From contig NZ_PYMC01000012.1 in assembly GCF_003026475.1 (NCBI RefSeq), forward strand, positions 62,001 through 126,000: 64,000 bases of DNA. The letters run 5' to 3'. Numbering within the stretch: the first letter of the stretch is position 1; every line of letters begins with the position of its first letter. The notes beneath the pieces were generated by a model. The model saw nothing but the letters and a program-made list of their open reading frames with translations, did not search any database and was not told the DNA's origin. The position numbers and the translations under genes are program-made. This document shows, piece after piece, positions 1 through 8,324 of this stretch. This DNA is from Photobacterium lipolyticum. GTDB taxonomy: Bacteria > Pseudomonadota > Gammaproteobacteria > Enterobacterales > Vibrionaceae.

Positions 1-546
1 GAGTTTTCTTTCATGGGCGGTTCAATGGGCTCTGTTGTCGGCGCTAAATTTGTTCGTGCTGTTGACGAAGCCATTGCCAGCAATTGTGCACTGGTTTGTT
101 TCTCTGCCAGTGGCGGAGCGCGCATGCAGGAGGCACTGATGTCTCTGATGCAGATGGCAAAAACCAGTGCGGCATTAGAACGTCTGTCGGCTAAAGGGCT
201 GCCATTTATTTCCGTACTGACTGATCCAACGATGGGCGGTGTTTCGGCAAGTCTGGCTATGCTGGGTGATATTAACATTGGTGAGCCAAAAGCACTGATC
301 GGTTTTGCGGGTCAGCGTGTTATTGAGCAGACAGTACGTGAAAAACTCCCTGAAGGTTTCCAGCGTAGTGAATTCCTGCTTGAGCACGGTGCGATTGATA
401 TGATCGTTGATCGTCGCGAAATGCGTCAGCGTATTGGCGGCCTGGTGGCTAAAATGACGAACCATACATCACCTTTAGTCGTGCCGGTTGATCAACCTCA
501 GCAAGCGCAGACAGAAGCTGAAACAGAAAATAACGAAGAGGCATAA
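1..546 (+). CDS. accD: Acetyl-CoA carboxylase carboxyltransferase subunit beta (C-terminal part)
   Basis: Partial gene: the reading frame is open from the first base of the window, so the N-terminal zinc-ribbon part lies upstream. AccD is the beta half of the carboxyltransferase that moves the carboxyl group from biotin on AccB to acetyl-CoA, giving malonyl-CoA for fatty acid synthesis in the cytoplasm. The visible part is nearly identical in pattern to E. coli AccD: a glycine-rich [13 protein letters not shown] stretch, [37 protein letters not shown] and [18 protein letters not shown], all in the crotonase-like fold. The last 25 or so residues are a variable Gln/Glu-rich tail, as is normal. 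folC follows about 150 bases downstream on the same strand, the usual gammaproteobacterial order. Confidence 0.97.
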   Translation, partial: EFSFMGGSMGSVVGAKFVRAVDEAIASNCALVCFSASGGARMQEALMSLMQMAKTSAALERLSAKGLPFISVLTDPTMGGVSASLAMLGDINIGEPKALIGFAGQRVIEQTVREKLPEGFQRSEFLLEHGAIDMIVDRREMRQRIGGLVAKMTNHTSPLVVPVDQPQQAQTEAETENNEEA

Positions 547-695
547 GCCTTTTTGATGTAGCCACTGAATCGGGTATTGAGTCATAGAGACAAGAAAAAA
601 ACCACATAGCGGGTGCTAAGTAGAATTTCTTTCTTGTTTGCATGAACTCAGGCTCGGTTCAGTGTTAAATTAGTACCTTCGATGGGTATTAATAA

Positions 696-1982
696 GTGAA
701 TACATCACCAATGTCTGGATTGACCGCTCCACAAGCCACAGCCTCCCTTTCCTCCTGGCTGACCTATTTAGAAAAACTTCATACCAGCGCCATTGATCTT
801 GGTTTAGATCGCGTGCTTGCCGTCGCACAACATGCTCAGCTAACCAAACCCGCAGAGCGGGTGATCACCGTCGCGGGAACCAATGGTAAAGGCTCTACCT
901 GTGCCATTCTTGAAGCTATTTTGCTAGATGCAGGATATAGCGTGGGTGTCTATAGCTCTCCTCATCTGGTTCGTTATAACGAACGTGTTCGCATTAACGG
1001 CCAGGAGCTGGCTGATCATGAACATAGCCAGGCTTTTGCTTATATAGATCAGTGCCGGGGAGAAACTAGTTTAAGCCTATTTGAATTTGGCACATTGGCA
1101 GCGCTGCACCTGTTTAAGCAGCATCAGGTGGATGTGGCGATTCTGGAAGTCGGGCTGGGCGGGCGTCTGGATGCGACGAACATTGTCGAACATGATGTCG
1201 CGGTGATCACCAGCCTTGCCGTCGATCACGTTGATTGGTTAGGTGATGATATTGAAGTCATTGGGTACGAGAAGGCCGGTATCTTCCGTTCCGATAAGCC
1301 GGCAATTTGTGGCCAGCCTAATCCGCCTTCCACCGTACCGGCGCATGCCGACGATATCGGTGCGCACTTATACCAGGTTGGTTATCAGTTCAGTTATGAA
1401 CACCACGGCGATAGCTGGAGCTGGCACTGCGGCGCGTTTGACTTACAGCAGCTCCCGCTGCCGTCGTTGCCTTTGCCTAATGCCGCTACCGCCTTGATGG
1501 CGTTAGGCACGGCAGAGCTGAATATCAGCGACGAAAACATTGCTGCGGGCTTGGCTAAGGCTTCACTGCCCGGCAGAATGGAGCGGGTGGCTGAAACACC
1601 GTTAGTGATTATGGACGTTGCGCATAACCCTCATTCTGCCAATTATTTTGCCACTCAGATGGAGCTGCTGAAAAAGCGGGAAAACAAAGCCCGTATTCAC
1701 GCGGTTGTCGCTATGTTGCATGATAAAGATATCGCATCGACGATTGCAGAGATGAAAGGAATTGTTGATGTATGGTATCCAGCGTCCTTAAAAGGCCCGC
1801 GAGCGGCCAAAGCAGAAGAGATCATTGAACATTTACCTCATGCTACGGCCGGGTTTTCAACACCGGAGCAAGCTTTTGACGCAGCGCTAACACAGGCAGA
1901 AGAGGACGATGTGGTAATCGTCTTTGGCTCGTTTTACACTGTCGGTCAGATTTCCAGCCATCTTGTAACAACACAGGAGTAA
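696..1982 (+). CDS. folC: Bifunctional folylpolyglutamate synthase / dihydrofolate synthase
   Basis: FolC adds L-glutamate to dihydropteroate (making dihydrofolate) and further glutamates to folates, retaining them in the cytoplasm. The 428-residue product has the Mur-ligase-like layout: ATP-binding loop GTNGKGST at residues 61-68, then SSPHLVRYNERVRI (87-100), a central ligase domain and the C-terminal glutamate-ligase domain. The start used here is GTG at 696; an in-frame ATG at 711 (MSGLTAPQ) is equally possible because no strong ribosome site separates them. The stop at 1980-1982 lies immediately before the dedD start, so the two genes are probably translationally coupled. Confidence 0.95.
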   Translation: MNTSPMSGLTAPQATASLSSWLTYLEKLHTSAIDLGLDRVLAVAQHAQLTKPAERVITVAGTNGKGSTCAILEAILLDAGYSVGVYSSPHLVRYNERVRINGQELADHEHSQAFAYIDQCRGETSLSLFEFGTLAALHLFKQHQVDVAILEVGLGGRLDATNIVEHDVAVITSLAVDHVDWLGDDIEVIGYEKAGIFRSDKPAICGQPNPPSTVPAHADDIGAHLYQVGYQFSYEHHGDSWSWHCGAFDLQQLPLPSLPLPNAATALMALGTAELNISDENIAAGLAKASLPGRMERVAETPLVIMDVAHNPHSANYFATQMELLKKRENKARIHAVVAMLHDKDIASTIAEMKGIVDVWYPASLKGPRAAKAEEIIEHLPHATAGFSTPEQAFDAALTQAEEDDVVIVFGSFYTVGQISSHLVTTQE

Positions 1983-1984
1983 AT

Positions 1985-2563
1985 GTGGCGAGTAAATTCC
2001 AAAGCCGTCTGGTCGGTACTATTATTCTGGTCGCAATCGGAGTGATCTTTCTGCCTGATTTATTTGATGGTAAGAAACAACATTACCAGGAGCAGTTTGC
2101 CAGCATTCCGTTACAACCGGAAGTGAGTGTTCAGGAAGGGTTTACGACGATTCCTGAACCTGAATTTGCAGAGATCGAGCTGCCACAAGAGCCGGTTACC
2201 GCTGTTATCGATGAGAATGGATATGAGATATCCGGCGATTCAGACATTGCCAAAGAAGAGGAACCATTAGCCATCGCTCCCCAAACCGTTAAACCGCCGA
2301 AAGCCGGTTATCAAGAGAGTGGCTGGGTAGTGCAACTGGGTGTTTTCCGGAATTTTGACAATGCACATCAGCTAGTGGCGAAGATCCGTAAGGCTGGTTT
2401 TCAGGCTCATGTTTTTCCGAAACAACCTAAACCGGGCGATTTGGCTCGAGTGGTGGTTGGACCGGATGTCGCGAAAGATAAACTTGCCAGCCAGATTAAA
2501 GACTTGGAAAAATTAACGGGGTTAAAAGGTCAATTGCTCAGATTTAACCCACTAAACCCTTAG
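1985..2563 (+). CDS. dedD: SPOR-domain cell division protein DedD
   Basis: The 192-residue product has one N-terminal membrane segment (about residues 9-25, GTIILVAIGVIFLPDLF), a low-complexity acidic and proline-rich periplasmic linker, and a C-terminal SPOR domain (about 112-190, beginning GWVVQLGVFRNFDNA). DedD is an inner-membrane divisome protein whose SPOR domain binds denuded peptidoglycan at the septum and helps cell constriction. The start is GTG at 1985, preceded at good distance by AGGAG (1975-1979) that overlaps the end of folC. Position between folC and cvpA matches E. coli. Confidence 0.93.
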   Translation: MASKFQSRLVGTIILVAIGVIFLPDLFDGKKQHYQEQFASIPLQPEVSVQEGFTTIPEPEFAEIELPQEPVTAVIDENGYEISGDSDIAKEEEPLAIAPQTVKPPKAGYQESGWVVQLGVFRNFDNAHQLVAKIRKAGFQAHVFPKQPKPGDLARVVVGPDVAKDKLASQIKDLEKLTGLKGQLLRFNPLNP

Positions 2564-2598
2564 GTAAACGTTTGCGTTCTCATTTTTTCTGTTAGAAT
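2564..2598 (+). promoter_or_regulatory. PurR-type operator and promoter of cvpA-purF
   Basis: GTAAACGTTTGCGTT at 2564-2578 reads on the other strand as AACGCAAACGTTTAC, a close match to the PurR consensus ACGCAAACGTTTTC. A likely -10, TAGAAT, lies at 2593-2598, so the operator overlaps the expected -35 region and binding would block RNA polymerase. In E. coli PurR with hypoxanthine or guanine represses the cvpA-purF operon at the same place. The operator match is seen; regulation is inferred. Confidence 0.8.
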
Positions 2599-2623
2599 AC
2601 GCATCAACAAGACGAAACTATAA

Positions 2624-3118
2624 ATGATGATCTGGATAGATTACGTAATTTTAGGCGTGATTGGCTTCTCTGCATTGGTCAGTTTAATCCGCGGATTTGT
2701 TAAAGAAGCTCTGTCACTCGTGATTTGGTTTGCTGCTTTTTTTATCGCAAGTCAGTTTTACCCTCAGCTGGCAGCTTACTTTACCAATATTCAAGATGAG
2801 ACGTTACGTAATGGTGGCGCCATCGCTGTCTTGTTCATTTCAACGCTGATAGTCGGCGCGGTGGTGAACTATGTTATTGGACAATTAGTTCAGAAAACCG
2901 GTTTGTCTGGGACAGATCGGGTACTCGGAGTTGTTTTTGGTGGTGTGAGGGGCGTGCTAATCGTCTCTGCGGTATTGTTCTTTATTGATGCCTTTACTGG
3001 ATTTTCGAGTGCGGACTGGTGGAAACAGTCGCAGTTGATCCCTCAGTTCGGGGTGGTTATCGAATGGTTCTTCTCATACCTGAAAAATACTTCAAGCTTT
3101 TTACCCGGCGCGCTCTAG
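2624..3118 (+). CDS. cvpA: Colicin V production protein family membrane protein CvpA
   Basis: A 164-residue inner-membrane protein with about four hydrophobic helices, matching the CvpA family ([21 protein letters not shown] at the N-terminus, followed by [11 protein letters not shown]). In E. coli CvpA is needed for colicin V export and for envelope homeostasis; its molecular action is not settled. It precedes purF by 86 bases and shares its PurR-controlled promoter. There are two adjacent ATG codons (2624 and 2627); either may be used. The region to purF contains a perfect hairpin, noted separately. Confidence 0.93.
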   Translation: MMIWIDYVILGVIGFSALVSLIRGFVKEALSLVIWFAAFFIASQFYPQLAAYFTNIQDETLRNGGAIAVLFISTLIVGAVVNYVIGQLVQKTGLSGTDRVLGVVFGGVRGVLIVSAVLFFIDAFTGFSSADWWKQSQLIPQFGVVIEWFFSYLKNTSSFLPGAL

Positions 3119-3142
3119 CGTCGGCCTTATAGCAACGATGGT

Positions 3143-3166
3143 GAGTAACAGAGTGTGCTGTTACTC
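3143..3166 (+). repeat. Perfect hairpin in the cvpA-purF spacer
   Basis: GAGTAACAG (3143-3151) and CTGTTACTC (3158-3166) form a nine-base-pair stem with a six-base loop, flanked by TGG/CCA that can extend it imperfectly. A run of six T residues follows about 13 bases later, too far for a classical terminator. It could tune the cvpA:purF ratio by partial termination or RNA processing; this is inference. Confidence 0.5.
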
Positions 3167-3204
3167 CATCCATTGGTATTTTTTGCGTGACGAGGATTTA
3201 GGAT

Positions 3205-4719
3205 ATGTGTGGTATCGTCGGAATCGTGGGCTCAACCCCGGTAAACCAGTCTATCTATGATGCACTGACCGTGCTACAGCATCGCGGCCAGGATGCTGCC
3301 GGTATTGTTACCCTGGAAAGCAATCGTTTCCGTCTGCGTAAAGCAAATGGGCTTGTTCGAGATGTGTTTGAAGCTAAGCACATGCAACGTCTTCAAGGAA
3401 ATGTGGGAATTGGCCATGTTCGTTACCCAACAGCAGGCAGTTCAAGTGCTTCTGAAGCTCAACCATTTTATGTGAATTCTCCTTATGGTATTTCTCTGGC
3501 ACACAATGGTAACCTAACCAATGCCTCAGAGATCAGGGAGTCATTGTTTAAGCAAGCCCGGCGCCATGTTAATACAACCTCTGATTCTGAAATCCTGTTG
3601 AATGTATTAGCTAACCAGCTTGAAGTTTCCCAATCTTACCCGCTGACTCCTTCCGATTTTTTTACTGCCGTTCGCGAAGTACATCGCACTGTTAAAGGTG
3701 CTTATGCCGTGGTTGCCATGGTGATTGGCCACGGTTTGATTGCTTTTCGTGACCCGCACGGTATTCGTCCGCTATGCCTGGGCAGGCGTGAAGTTGAAGG
3801 CCAAATCGAATATATGGTGGCGTCAGAGTCGGTTGCACTTGATGCCGTCGGCTTTGACTTTGTGCGTGATGTAGCGCCCGGTGAAGCGATTTATATTACG
3901 TTCGAGGGGCAGCTGTTCACTGAGCAGTGTGCTGATAATCCTCAACTGAACCCATGTATCTTTGAGTTTGTTTACTTCGCTCGTCCTGATTCCTTCATTG
4001 ATAAAATCTCGGTGTATGCGGCGCGCGTTTGCATGGGGCAGAAGCTGGGTGAAAAAATCAAACGTGAATGGGACGATCTGGATATTGATGTTGTTATCCC
4101 TATACCGGAAACCTCTTGTGACAGTGCGTTAGAAATAGCCCGCACGCTTGATAAGCCATACCGCCAGGGCTTTGTGAAAAACCGTTATGTTGGCCGTACT
4201 TTTATTATGCCCGGGCAACAAATGCGTCGTAAGTCTGTTCGTCGTAAGCTCAATGCAATTCGCTCTGAATTTAAAGATAAGAACGTACTGTTAATCGATG
4301 ATTCGATTGTACGCGGTACCACATCAGAGCAGATCATTGAGATGGCTCGTGAGGCCGGAGCGCGTAAAGTGTACCTGGCCTCCGCAGCTCCTGAAGTTCG
4401 CTTCCCGAATGTGTATGGCATCGATATGCCAAGCGCTAATGAGTTAATCGCTCATGGTCGTGAAGTCGATCAAATTTGTAAGATGATTGGTGCTGATGGC
4501 TTGATTTTCCAGGATCTGGAAGACTTGGTTTCAGCGGTTGCTGAAGGTAACCCGAATATCCAGCTGTTTGAAACGTCAGTGTTTAACGGTAGTTATGTGA
4601 CAGGGGATATCAACCAGCAATATCTGGATTTTCTCGACTTGTTACGTAATGAAGACTCTAAGACCAAACGCGAAATCCAGCAGGATATTGCCAATCTGGA
4701 AATTCATAACGAAGGGTAA
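3205..4719 (+). CDS. purF: Amidophosphoribosyltransferase (glutamine PRPP amidotransferase)
   Basis: PurF catalyses the first committed step of purine synthesis: PRPP plus glutamine gives 5-phosphoribosylamine. The 504-residue product has the N-terminal Ntn-hydrolase glutaminase with catalytic Cys2 exposed after Met removal (MCGIVGIVG), the [11 protein letters not shown] and [12 protein letters not shown] segments, and a C-terminal phosphoribosyltransferase domain with the PRPP loop [17 protein letters not shown] near residues 360-376. Length matches the E. coli enzyme. A GAGGATTTAGGAT ribosome site precedes the ATG. It is last in the cvpA-purF unit and is followed by a strong terminator. Confidence 0.97.
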   Translation: MCGIVGIVGSTPVNQSIYDALTVLQHRGQDAAGIVTLESNRFRLRKANGLVRDVFEAKHMQRLQGNVGIGHVRYPTAGSSSASEAQPFYVNSPYGISLAHNGNLTNASEIRESLFKQARRHVNTTSDSEILLNVLANQLEVSQSYPLTPSDFFTAVREVHRTVKGAYAVVAMVIGHGLIAFRDPHGIRPLCLGRREVEGQIEYMVASESVALDAVGFDFVRDVAPGEAIYITFEGQLFTEQCADNPQLNPCIFEFVYFARPDSFIDKISVYAARVCMGQKLGEKIKREWDDLDIDVVIPIPETSCDSALEIARTLDKPYRQGFVKNRYVGRTFIMPGQQMRRKSVRRKLNAIRSEFKDKNVLLIDDSIVRGTTSEQIIEMAREAGARKVYLASAAPEVRFPNVYGIDMPSANELIAHGREVDQICKMIGADGLIFQDLEDLVSAVAEGNPNIQLFETSVFNGSYVTGDINQQYLDFLDLLRNEDSKTKREIQQDIANLEIHNEG

Positions 4720-4740
4720 AAGGGCGAACCGAAAATAACA

Positions 4741-4767
4741 AAGAGCGAGGTCATTCTCGCTCTTTTT
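4741..4767. terminator. Bidirectional terminator between purF and the Yip1 gene
   Basis: AAGAGCGAG (4741-4749) pairs with CTCGCTCTT (4756-4764) around a six-base loop, followed by a T run on the plus strand. It sits between convergent genes and could end both transcripts. Confidence 0.85.
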
Positions 4768-4779
4768 GATCTGCTTCAA

Positions 4780-5379
4780 TTAACTCATAAACTCTGGCCC
4801 TAATCCAAGATTCCACAAAATAACCGATCCCGCCAAAATCAATACCAGCAGCACTAAGCCGGAGGTGACGATTGAGCTGGCATAGATGAATCCGCGTTCT
4901 TCCGGTATATGCATCAGGATCGGGACCCCGGTATACAGCAGGTAAACGGAGTAGGCTACCCCGATCAATCCGGCAATCATCAGAAACCAAATATGCGGAT
5001 AGAGGGCGGCAATACTGCTCATAAAGAGTGGTGTCGCGGTATAAGCTGCCAGTTCAAGGGCTTGTGTGTAGGTCGGGGTTGAGCCAAAGGTCTGACTCAT
5101 CCAGTAGGAGACATAAGCAAGGGCAAAGACGCCACCAACCAGAGCAAAATACATAGCAATTGACATCCCGAGGGCACTGGATTGAGTGAGGTAGATAGGA
5201 TCCCCCGCTCCAATTTTCCAGCCCAGAAATACACTGGAAATAAATGCGAAAATAGGTGGCAGCATAGCAATTAACAGGATGTGACTGAGACTGCTGTTCA
5301 CTCCATCATGTTCCTTATCAATGGTGCGCCACTCTTGTTTAGGGTGAGTGTATATTCCAAATAAATGTCCCAGAATCAT
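4780..5379 (-). CDS. Yip1-family inner membrane protein (YohC-like)
   Basis: The 199-residue product is a polytopic membrane protein with about five hydrophobic helices and the Yip1-family opening MILGHLFGIYTHPKQEWRTI, as in E. coli YohC. No enzymatic function is known for the bacterial members. I chose the ATG at 5379 because GAGGAAA lies just upstream; the open frame continues to 5436, but the extra 19 residues have no ribosome site and do not fit the family start. It faces purF and shares the terminator region. A function cannot be read from the sequence. Confidence 0.85.
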   Translation of the reverse strand: MILGHLFGIYTHPKQEWRTIDKEHDGVNSSLSHILLIAMLPPIFAFISSVFLGWKIGAGDPIYLTQSSALGMSIAMYFALVGGVFALAYVSYWMSQTFGSTPTYTQALELAAYTATPLFMSSIAALYPHIWFLMIAGLIGVAYSVYLLYTGVPILMHIPEERGFIYASSIVTSGLVLLVLILAGSVILWNLGLGPEFMS

Positions 5380-5921
5380 AACGTTTCCTCGTCTAGAAAT
5401 GCCAAGTAGCAGCACGTGACTGATGTTAGATTTCAAAATTTTAAAATCGTGAAGTGCGTTTACATACTAATAACATGTAGTCGGGGTTCGGGACGTTGGC
5501 AAGAAATGGCTTTGGCTAGAGCGCAGGGTGATGGGAGGGGGAGGGTAGTAAACAAAGCGACTACTGAGCACAATGAAGATGATTGATTGAAACGGTCAAA
5601 GTCCGTCATCCCTGGCTGACCCAATACTGACATCTAGATATAGAACTAACATGAGATGATCAATTTATTGGCCCACAGAAGGTAATAGACCAGGGATCCA
5701 TTCTGCACGGAATTATCCAGCCATGATGAATCTGAGTGGTATGTAAGCCCTTTAAACTTCACCGTAAATGGATCCCTGATAACCGCCAGATAAGTATTGA
5801 GTAAGTTGGTAAGTCTACTGTCTGGCGGTTTCTGGGATGACGACTGTTTGGCTTCATCGATAAGGAACTAATCTGCTCAATCATTATTAATGAGTCAAGC
5901 TCTTAGCTTAATTCAAAGCTA
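5380..5921. other. Gene-free stretch with nested inverted repeats
   Basis: I see no convincing gene here. It holds CAGGGATCCATT (5691-5702) against AATGGATCCCTG (5767-5778), a perfect 12-base inverted repeat, followed at once by AACCGCCAGA (5781-5790) against TCTGGCGGTT (5821-5830). The two arm pairs sit next to each other and could fold into two long-loop hairpins. No T run follows, so simple termination is unlikely. It may carry a small RNA or a degenerate repeat element. Confidence 0.5.
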
Positions 5922-6800
5922 TTAGTTTAACTCAAAGTATTGGCTGGCGAACTCAATGAATAACCGTAACTTTTCTGGCTGGTAGTCTCTGTGGTTATAC
6001 AGTAAATAGACTTCGCGCGGGTTTGCTGACCAGTTTTCAAGAATACGGACTAACTCACCCGAAGTGATGTACTTTTCCAGCATAACATCAGGCATCAGGG
6101 TGATCCCCAGCCCGGCAGTGCATGCTTTTCTCACCACATTTAACTGATTGGCTTCAAACCGGCCTCGTTCATTGAGCGTAACGGTTTCTCCGTTGCTGTC
6201 AGTTAAGCGCCAGCGAAGTAGCGGGTTGCCCTTTAGTAACGTGTGATTGTGCAGCTCCTGAGCGTGTTTTGGCTCTGGATGGTTTTTTAAGTAATCAGGG
6301 CTGGCGACAAGAATATCTTTAACCGCACTGATACGGCGAGCGATGAGTGTCGAATCTCGCTGGGGACCTACTCGAAACATGACATCCCAATCGGTTGGAT
6401 CGAGTTGCTCCGGCTCACTGCTCATATGTAGTGCGATATCGATGGCTGGATGCTGCAGCATAAATGCACTCAGCATCGGTTGAAGCATGACTTTAGTCAG
6501 GTTAGAAGGGGCGGCAATTTTTAGCTTACCGGCAGCTCCCTTACATTCTTCACTGATATGCACCGTCTTATCGACTAATTGCTGTAGTAGGGGGGCGCAA
6601 TCATCGTAAAATTTCTGTCCGGCTTCCGTAAGCGATAATTTACGGGCATGACGATTTAACAGGCGAATATTTAGGCATTCTTCCAAAGCTTGAATTCTGC
6701 GAGTCAGTGTTGCTACTGGCACTTGGGTTTTGCGGGAGGCTCCGGTATAGCTGCCACTTTCAACAACCATTCGGAACAAGTTTAGATCGTCAAGTTTCAT
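5922..6800 (-). CDS. aphB: AphB-like LysR-family transcription regulator
   Basis: A 292-residue LysR-type regulator: N-terminal winged helix-turn-helix (about 1-60, MKLDDLNLFRMVVESGSYTG and VATLTRRIQALE) and a periplasmic-binding-protein-like effector domain (about 90-290). From memory the sequence resembles Vibrio cholerae AphB along its whole length, for example LLNRHARKLSLTEAG, AAPSNLT, DPTDWDVMFRVGPQRDS and GLGITLMPDVM. AphB there activates tcpPH and responds to low oxygen and low pH. As I recall, V. cholerae aphB also lies beside a response-regulator gene, as here (rssB). A single Cys (227) lies in the effector domain before GLGIT; Cys68 and Cys86 are nearer the linker. Targets in this organism are unknown. 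Confidence 0.8.
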   Translation of the reverse strand: MKLDDLNLFRMVVESGSYTGASRKTQVPVATLTRRIQALEECLNIRLLNRHARKLSLTEAGQKFYDDCAPLLQQLVDKTVHISEECKGAAGKLKIAAPSNLTKVMLQPMLSAFMLQHPAIDIALHMSSEPEQLDPTDWDVMFRVGPQRDSTLIARRISAVKDILVASPDYLKNHPEPKHAQELHNHTLLKGNPLLRWRLTDSNGETVTLNERGRFEANQLNVVRKACTAGLGITLMPDVMLEKYITSGELVRILENWSANPREVYLLYNHRDYQPEKLRLFIEFASQYFELN

Positions 6801-7064
6801 AAAAAGTCATTACTGAAAACTCATAATGGGGAATTGTATAATAAAATGGCTCAAAGTATGTCTTTAACATAACAACTATTGCTATAAATCAATAATTGCC
6901 CTTTTTAAGCATGCGTTATCATATCCATTAAAGCGATAAAAAGTTCATTTATTTGAAGTGGATAGCATTAAACACTTAATTTCCTCCGCTAATAGTTTGT
7001 CAGCCCTGACGAATGACGATTTTACACCTATGCTTTTGATAGGTTGATTAACTATTAGGTTTTC

Positions 7065-8201
7065 ATGCGTAGTAATAGAGAAAATAATATCAACTCCCCC
7101 GTCAAAAATCAGGGTGTCGCAAACCATAACTCATGGAGAACACAATCGTTGCTAGAGGGTAAAGATATTCTCGTGGTCGAGGACGATCCTGTTTTTCGTC
7201 GGATGATATGTGGCTTTTTGCAAAGCCAGGGGTGTGTTGTGCGAGAAGCTGATAATGGACTGCAAGGATTGCAAGCATTGAGAAATGCTATCCCTGATGT
7301 ATTACTGTGTGATTTGGCAATGCCGGTGCTATCGGGGATGGAATTTGTCGAAGAGATATCCGTTCAGTACCCGATGGTTCCTGTCATCGTGATTTCGGGT
7401 ACCGGTGATATGGCTGACGTAGCAACAGCGTTGCGTCACGGGGTTAAAGATTTTCTTATCAAGCCGCTGGATAATATAATGGTGCTGCAGTCTGCGATTT
7501 TATCGGTATTAAAGTCTCAGGACTCTTCCACCGAAGGGCGTGACTTTTCCAGCCAGTGGTTTGGTGTAGGCGAAGACAACAGCGTTGTTGATGAAGAGCT
7601 GGAATGGCATATTCAGGAATTACAGTCTAATCCAAAAGCTGCTCGGGAATTGCTGGTCGGCTTAATGCCGGATACAGAATCGAAGCAGGGGGACTGGCAA
7701 CTGAATTACTGCGTCTTGCAATCTGCCGATGTACCGCCTGTTCTACTGGATTATACCTGGTTGATGGATGGTCGACTGGCATTTTATCTGGTTGATTCTG
7801 CCGCTGGTGGGAACAATGGCGCAACAACGACATTGCTGCTTCGTGCCTTTTTTAATGATTACCTGCGTACCCGCATGGCGGAAGAAAATGACCTGATGCA
7901 TTTAATCAGCTTAATTGAAAAGGGGATGCAACATTCAGGGTATGCATCACCCATTAAAGGATTGTTTGGTATTTTTGACGCGTGTGACCGAAGCCTGACT
8001 GTCCTTTCCGCCGGGCTGGGGGCTGTTTTACAAACCAGTGAAGGGATGCATTCTGTCATGGCGCAATCGTGGCTTGGAGATCGCGCCCAGCGCAATGACA
8101 TTATTCAATTGCAGTTATCAGAGTCGGGGGGACGTTTGTCATTAAGTGAAATTGGTTCGGCCAGTTTTAGTGTGACGTTAAAGAGACTTGAGTCGGAGTG
8201 A
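7065..8201 (+). CDS. rssB: RssB-like response regulator (RpoS proteolysis adaptor)
   Basis: The 378-residue product has an N-terminal receiver domain (about 32-150) with acidic pocket EDD at 39-41, phospho-acceptor Asp83 in LLCDLAMP, Ser111 and Lys133 (LIKPLDN), then a degenerate PP2C-like C-terminal domain. The MADVATALRHGVKDFLIKP and LAFYLVDSAAGGNNG segments align with E. coli RssB, which delivers sigma-S to ClpXP; clpP and clpX are encoded about 28 kb away in this window. It is longer than E. coli RssB at the N-terminus by about 20 residues, and no strong ribosome site supports the ATG at 7065, so the true start may be internal. The adaptor role is inferred from family. Confidence 0.8.
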   Translation: MRSNRENNINSPVKNQGVANHNSWRTQSLLEGKDILVVEDDPVFRRMICGFLQSQGCVVREADNGLQGLQALRNAIPDVLLCDLAMPVLSGMEFVEEISVQYPMVPVIVISGTGDMADVATALRHGVKDFLIKPLDNIMVLQSAILSVLKSQDSSTEGRDFSSQWFGVGEDNSVVDEELEWHIQELQSNPKAARELLVGLMPDTESKQGDWQLNYCVLQSADVPPVLLDYTWLMDGRLAFYLVDSAAGGNNGATTTLLLRAFFNDYLRTRMAEENDLMHLISLIEKGMQHSGYASPIKGLFGIFDACDRSLTVLSAGLGAVLQTSEGMHSVMAQSWLGDRAQRNDIIQLQLSESGGRLSLSEIGSASFSVTLKRLESE

Positions 8202-8205
8202 TAAG

Positions 8206-8271
8206 ATGCGAGAACGTGATAAAAAAAGATCCGGTGGAAAGAAAAAAGAGCCTGCTGATATAAAAAAATAG
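8206..8271 (+). CDS. Candidate 21-residue basic peptide downstream of rssB
   Basis: An ATG four bases after the rssB stop opens a 21-codon frame with product MRERDKKRSGGKKKEPADIK plus a final K. GGAG at 8196-8199, inside the end of rssB, is well placed as its ribosome site, so translation could be coupled to rssB. The peptide is strongly basic and shows no membrane segment. Its stop codon overlaps the terminator hairpin of the convergent peptide transporter. I recognise no family; it could equally be a chance frame. Confidence 0.3.
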   Translation: MRERDKKRSGGKKKEPADIKK

Positions 8272-8300
8272 CCAGCAGCGAATGATCTCGCTGCTGGCTA
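8262..8300 (-). terminator. Terminator of the peptide transporter gene
   Basis: TAGCCAGCAGCG (8269-8280) and CGCTGCTGGCTA (8289-8300) form a perfect 12-base-pair stem with an eight-base loop. On the minus strand it is followed by seven T residues (8262-8268), so it ends the minus-strand transporter transcript. Confidence 0.9.
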
Positions 8301-8324
8301 CCCTATCTTTGAATCTTAGTTAGA

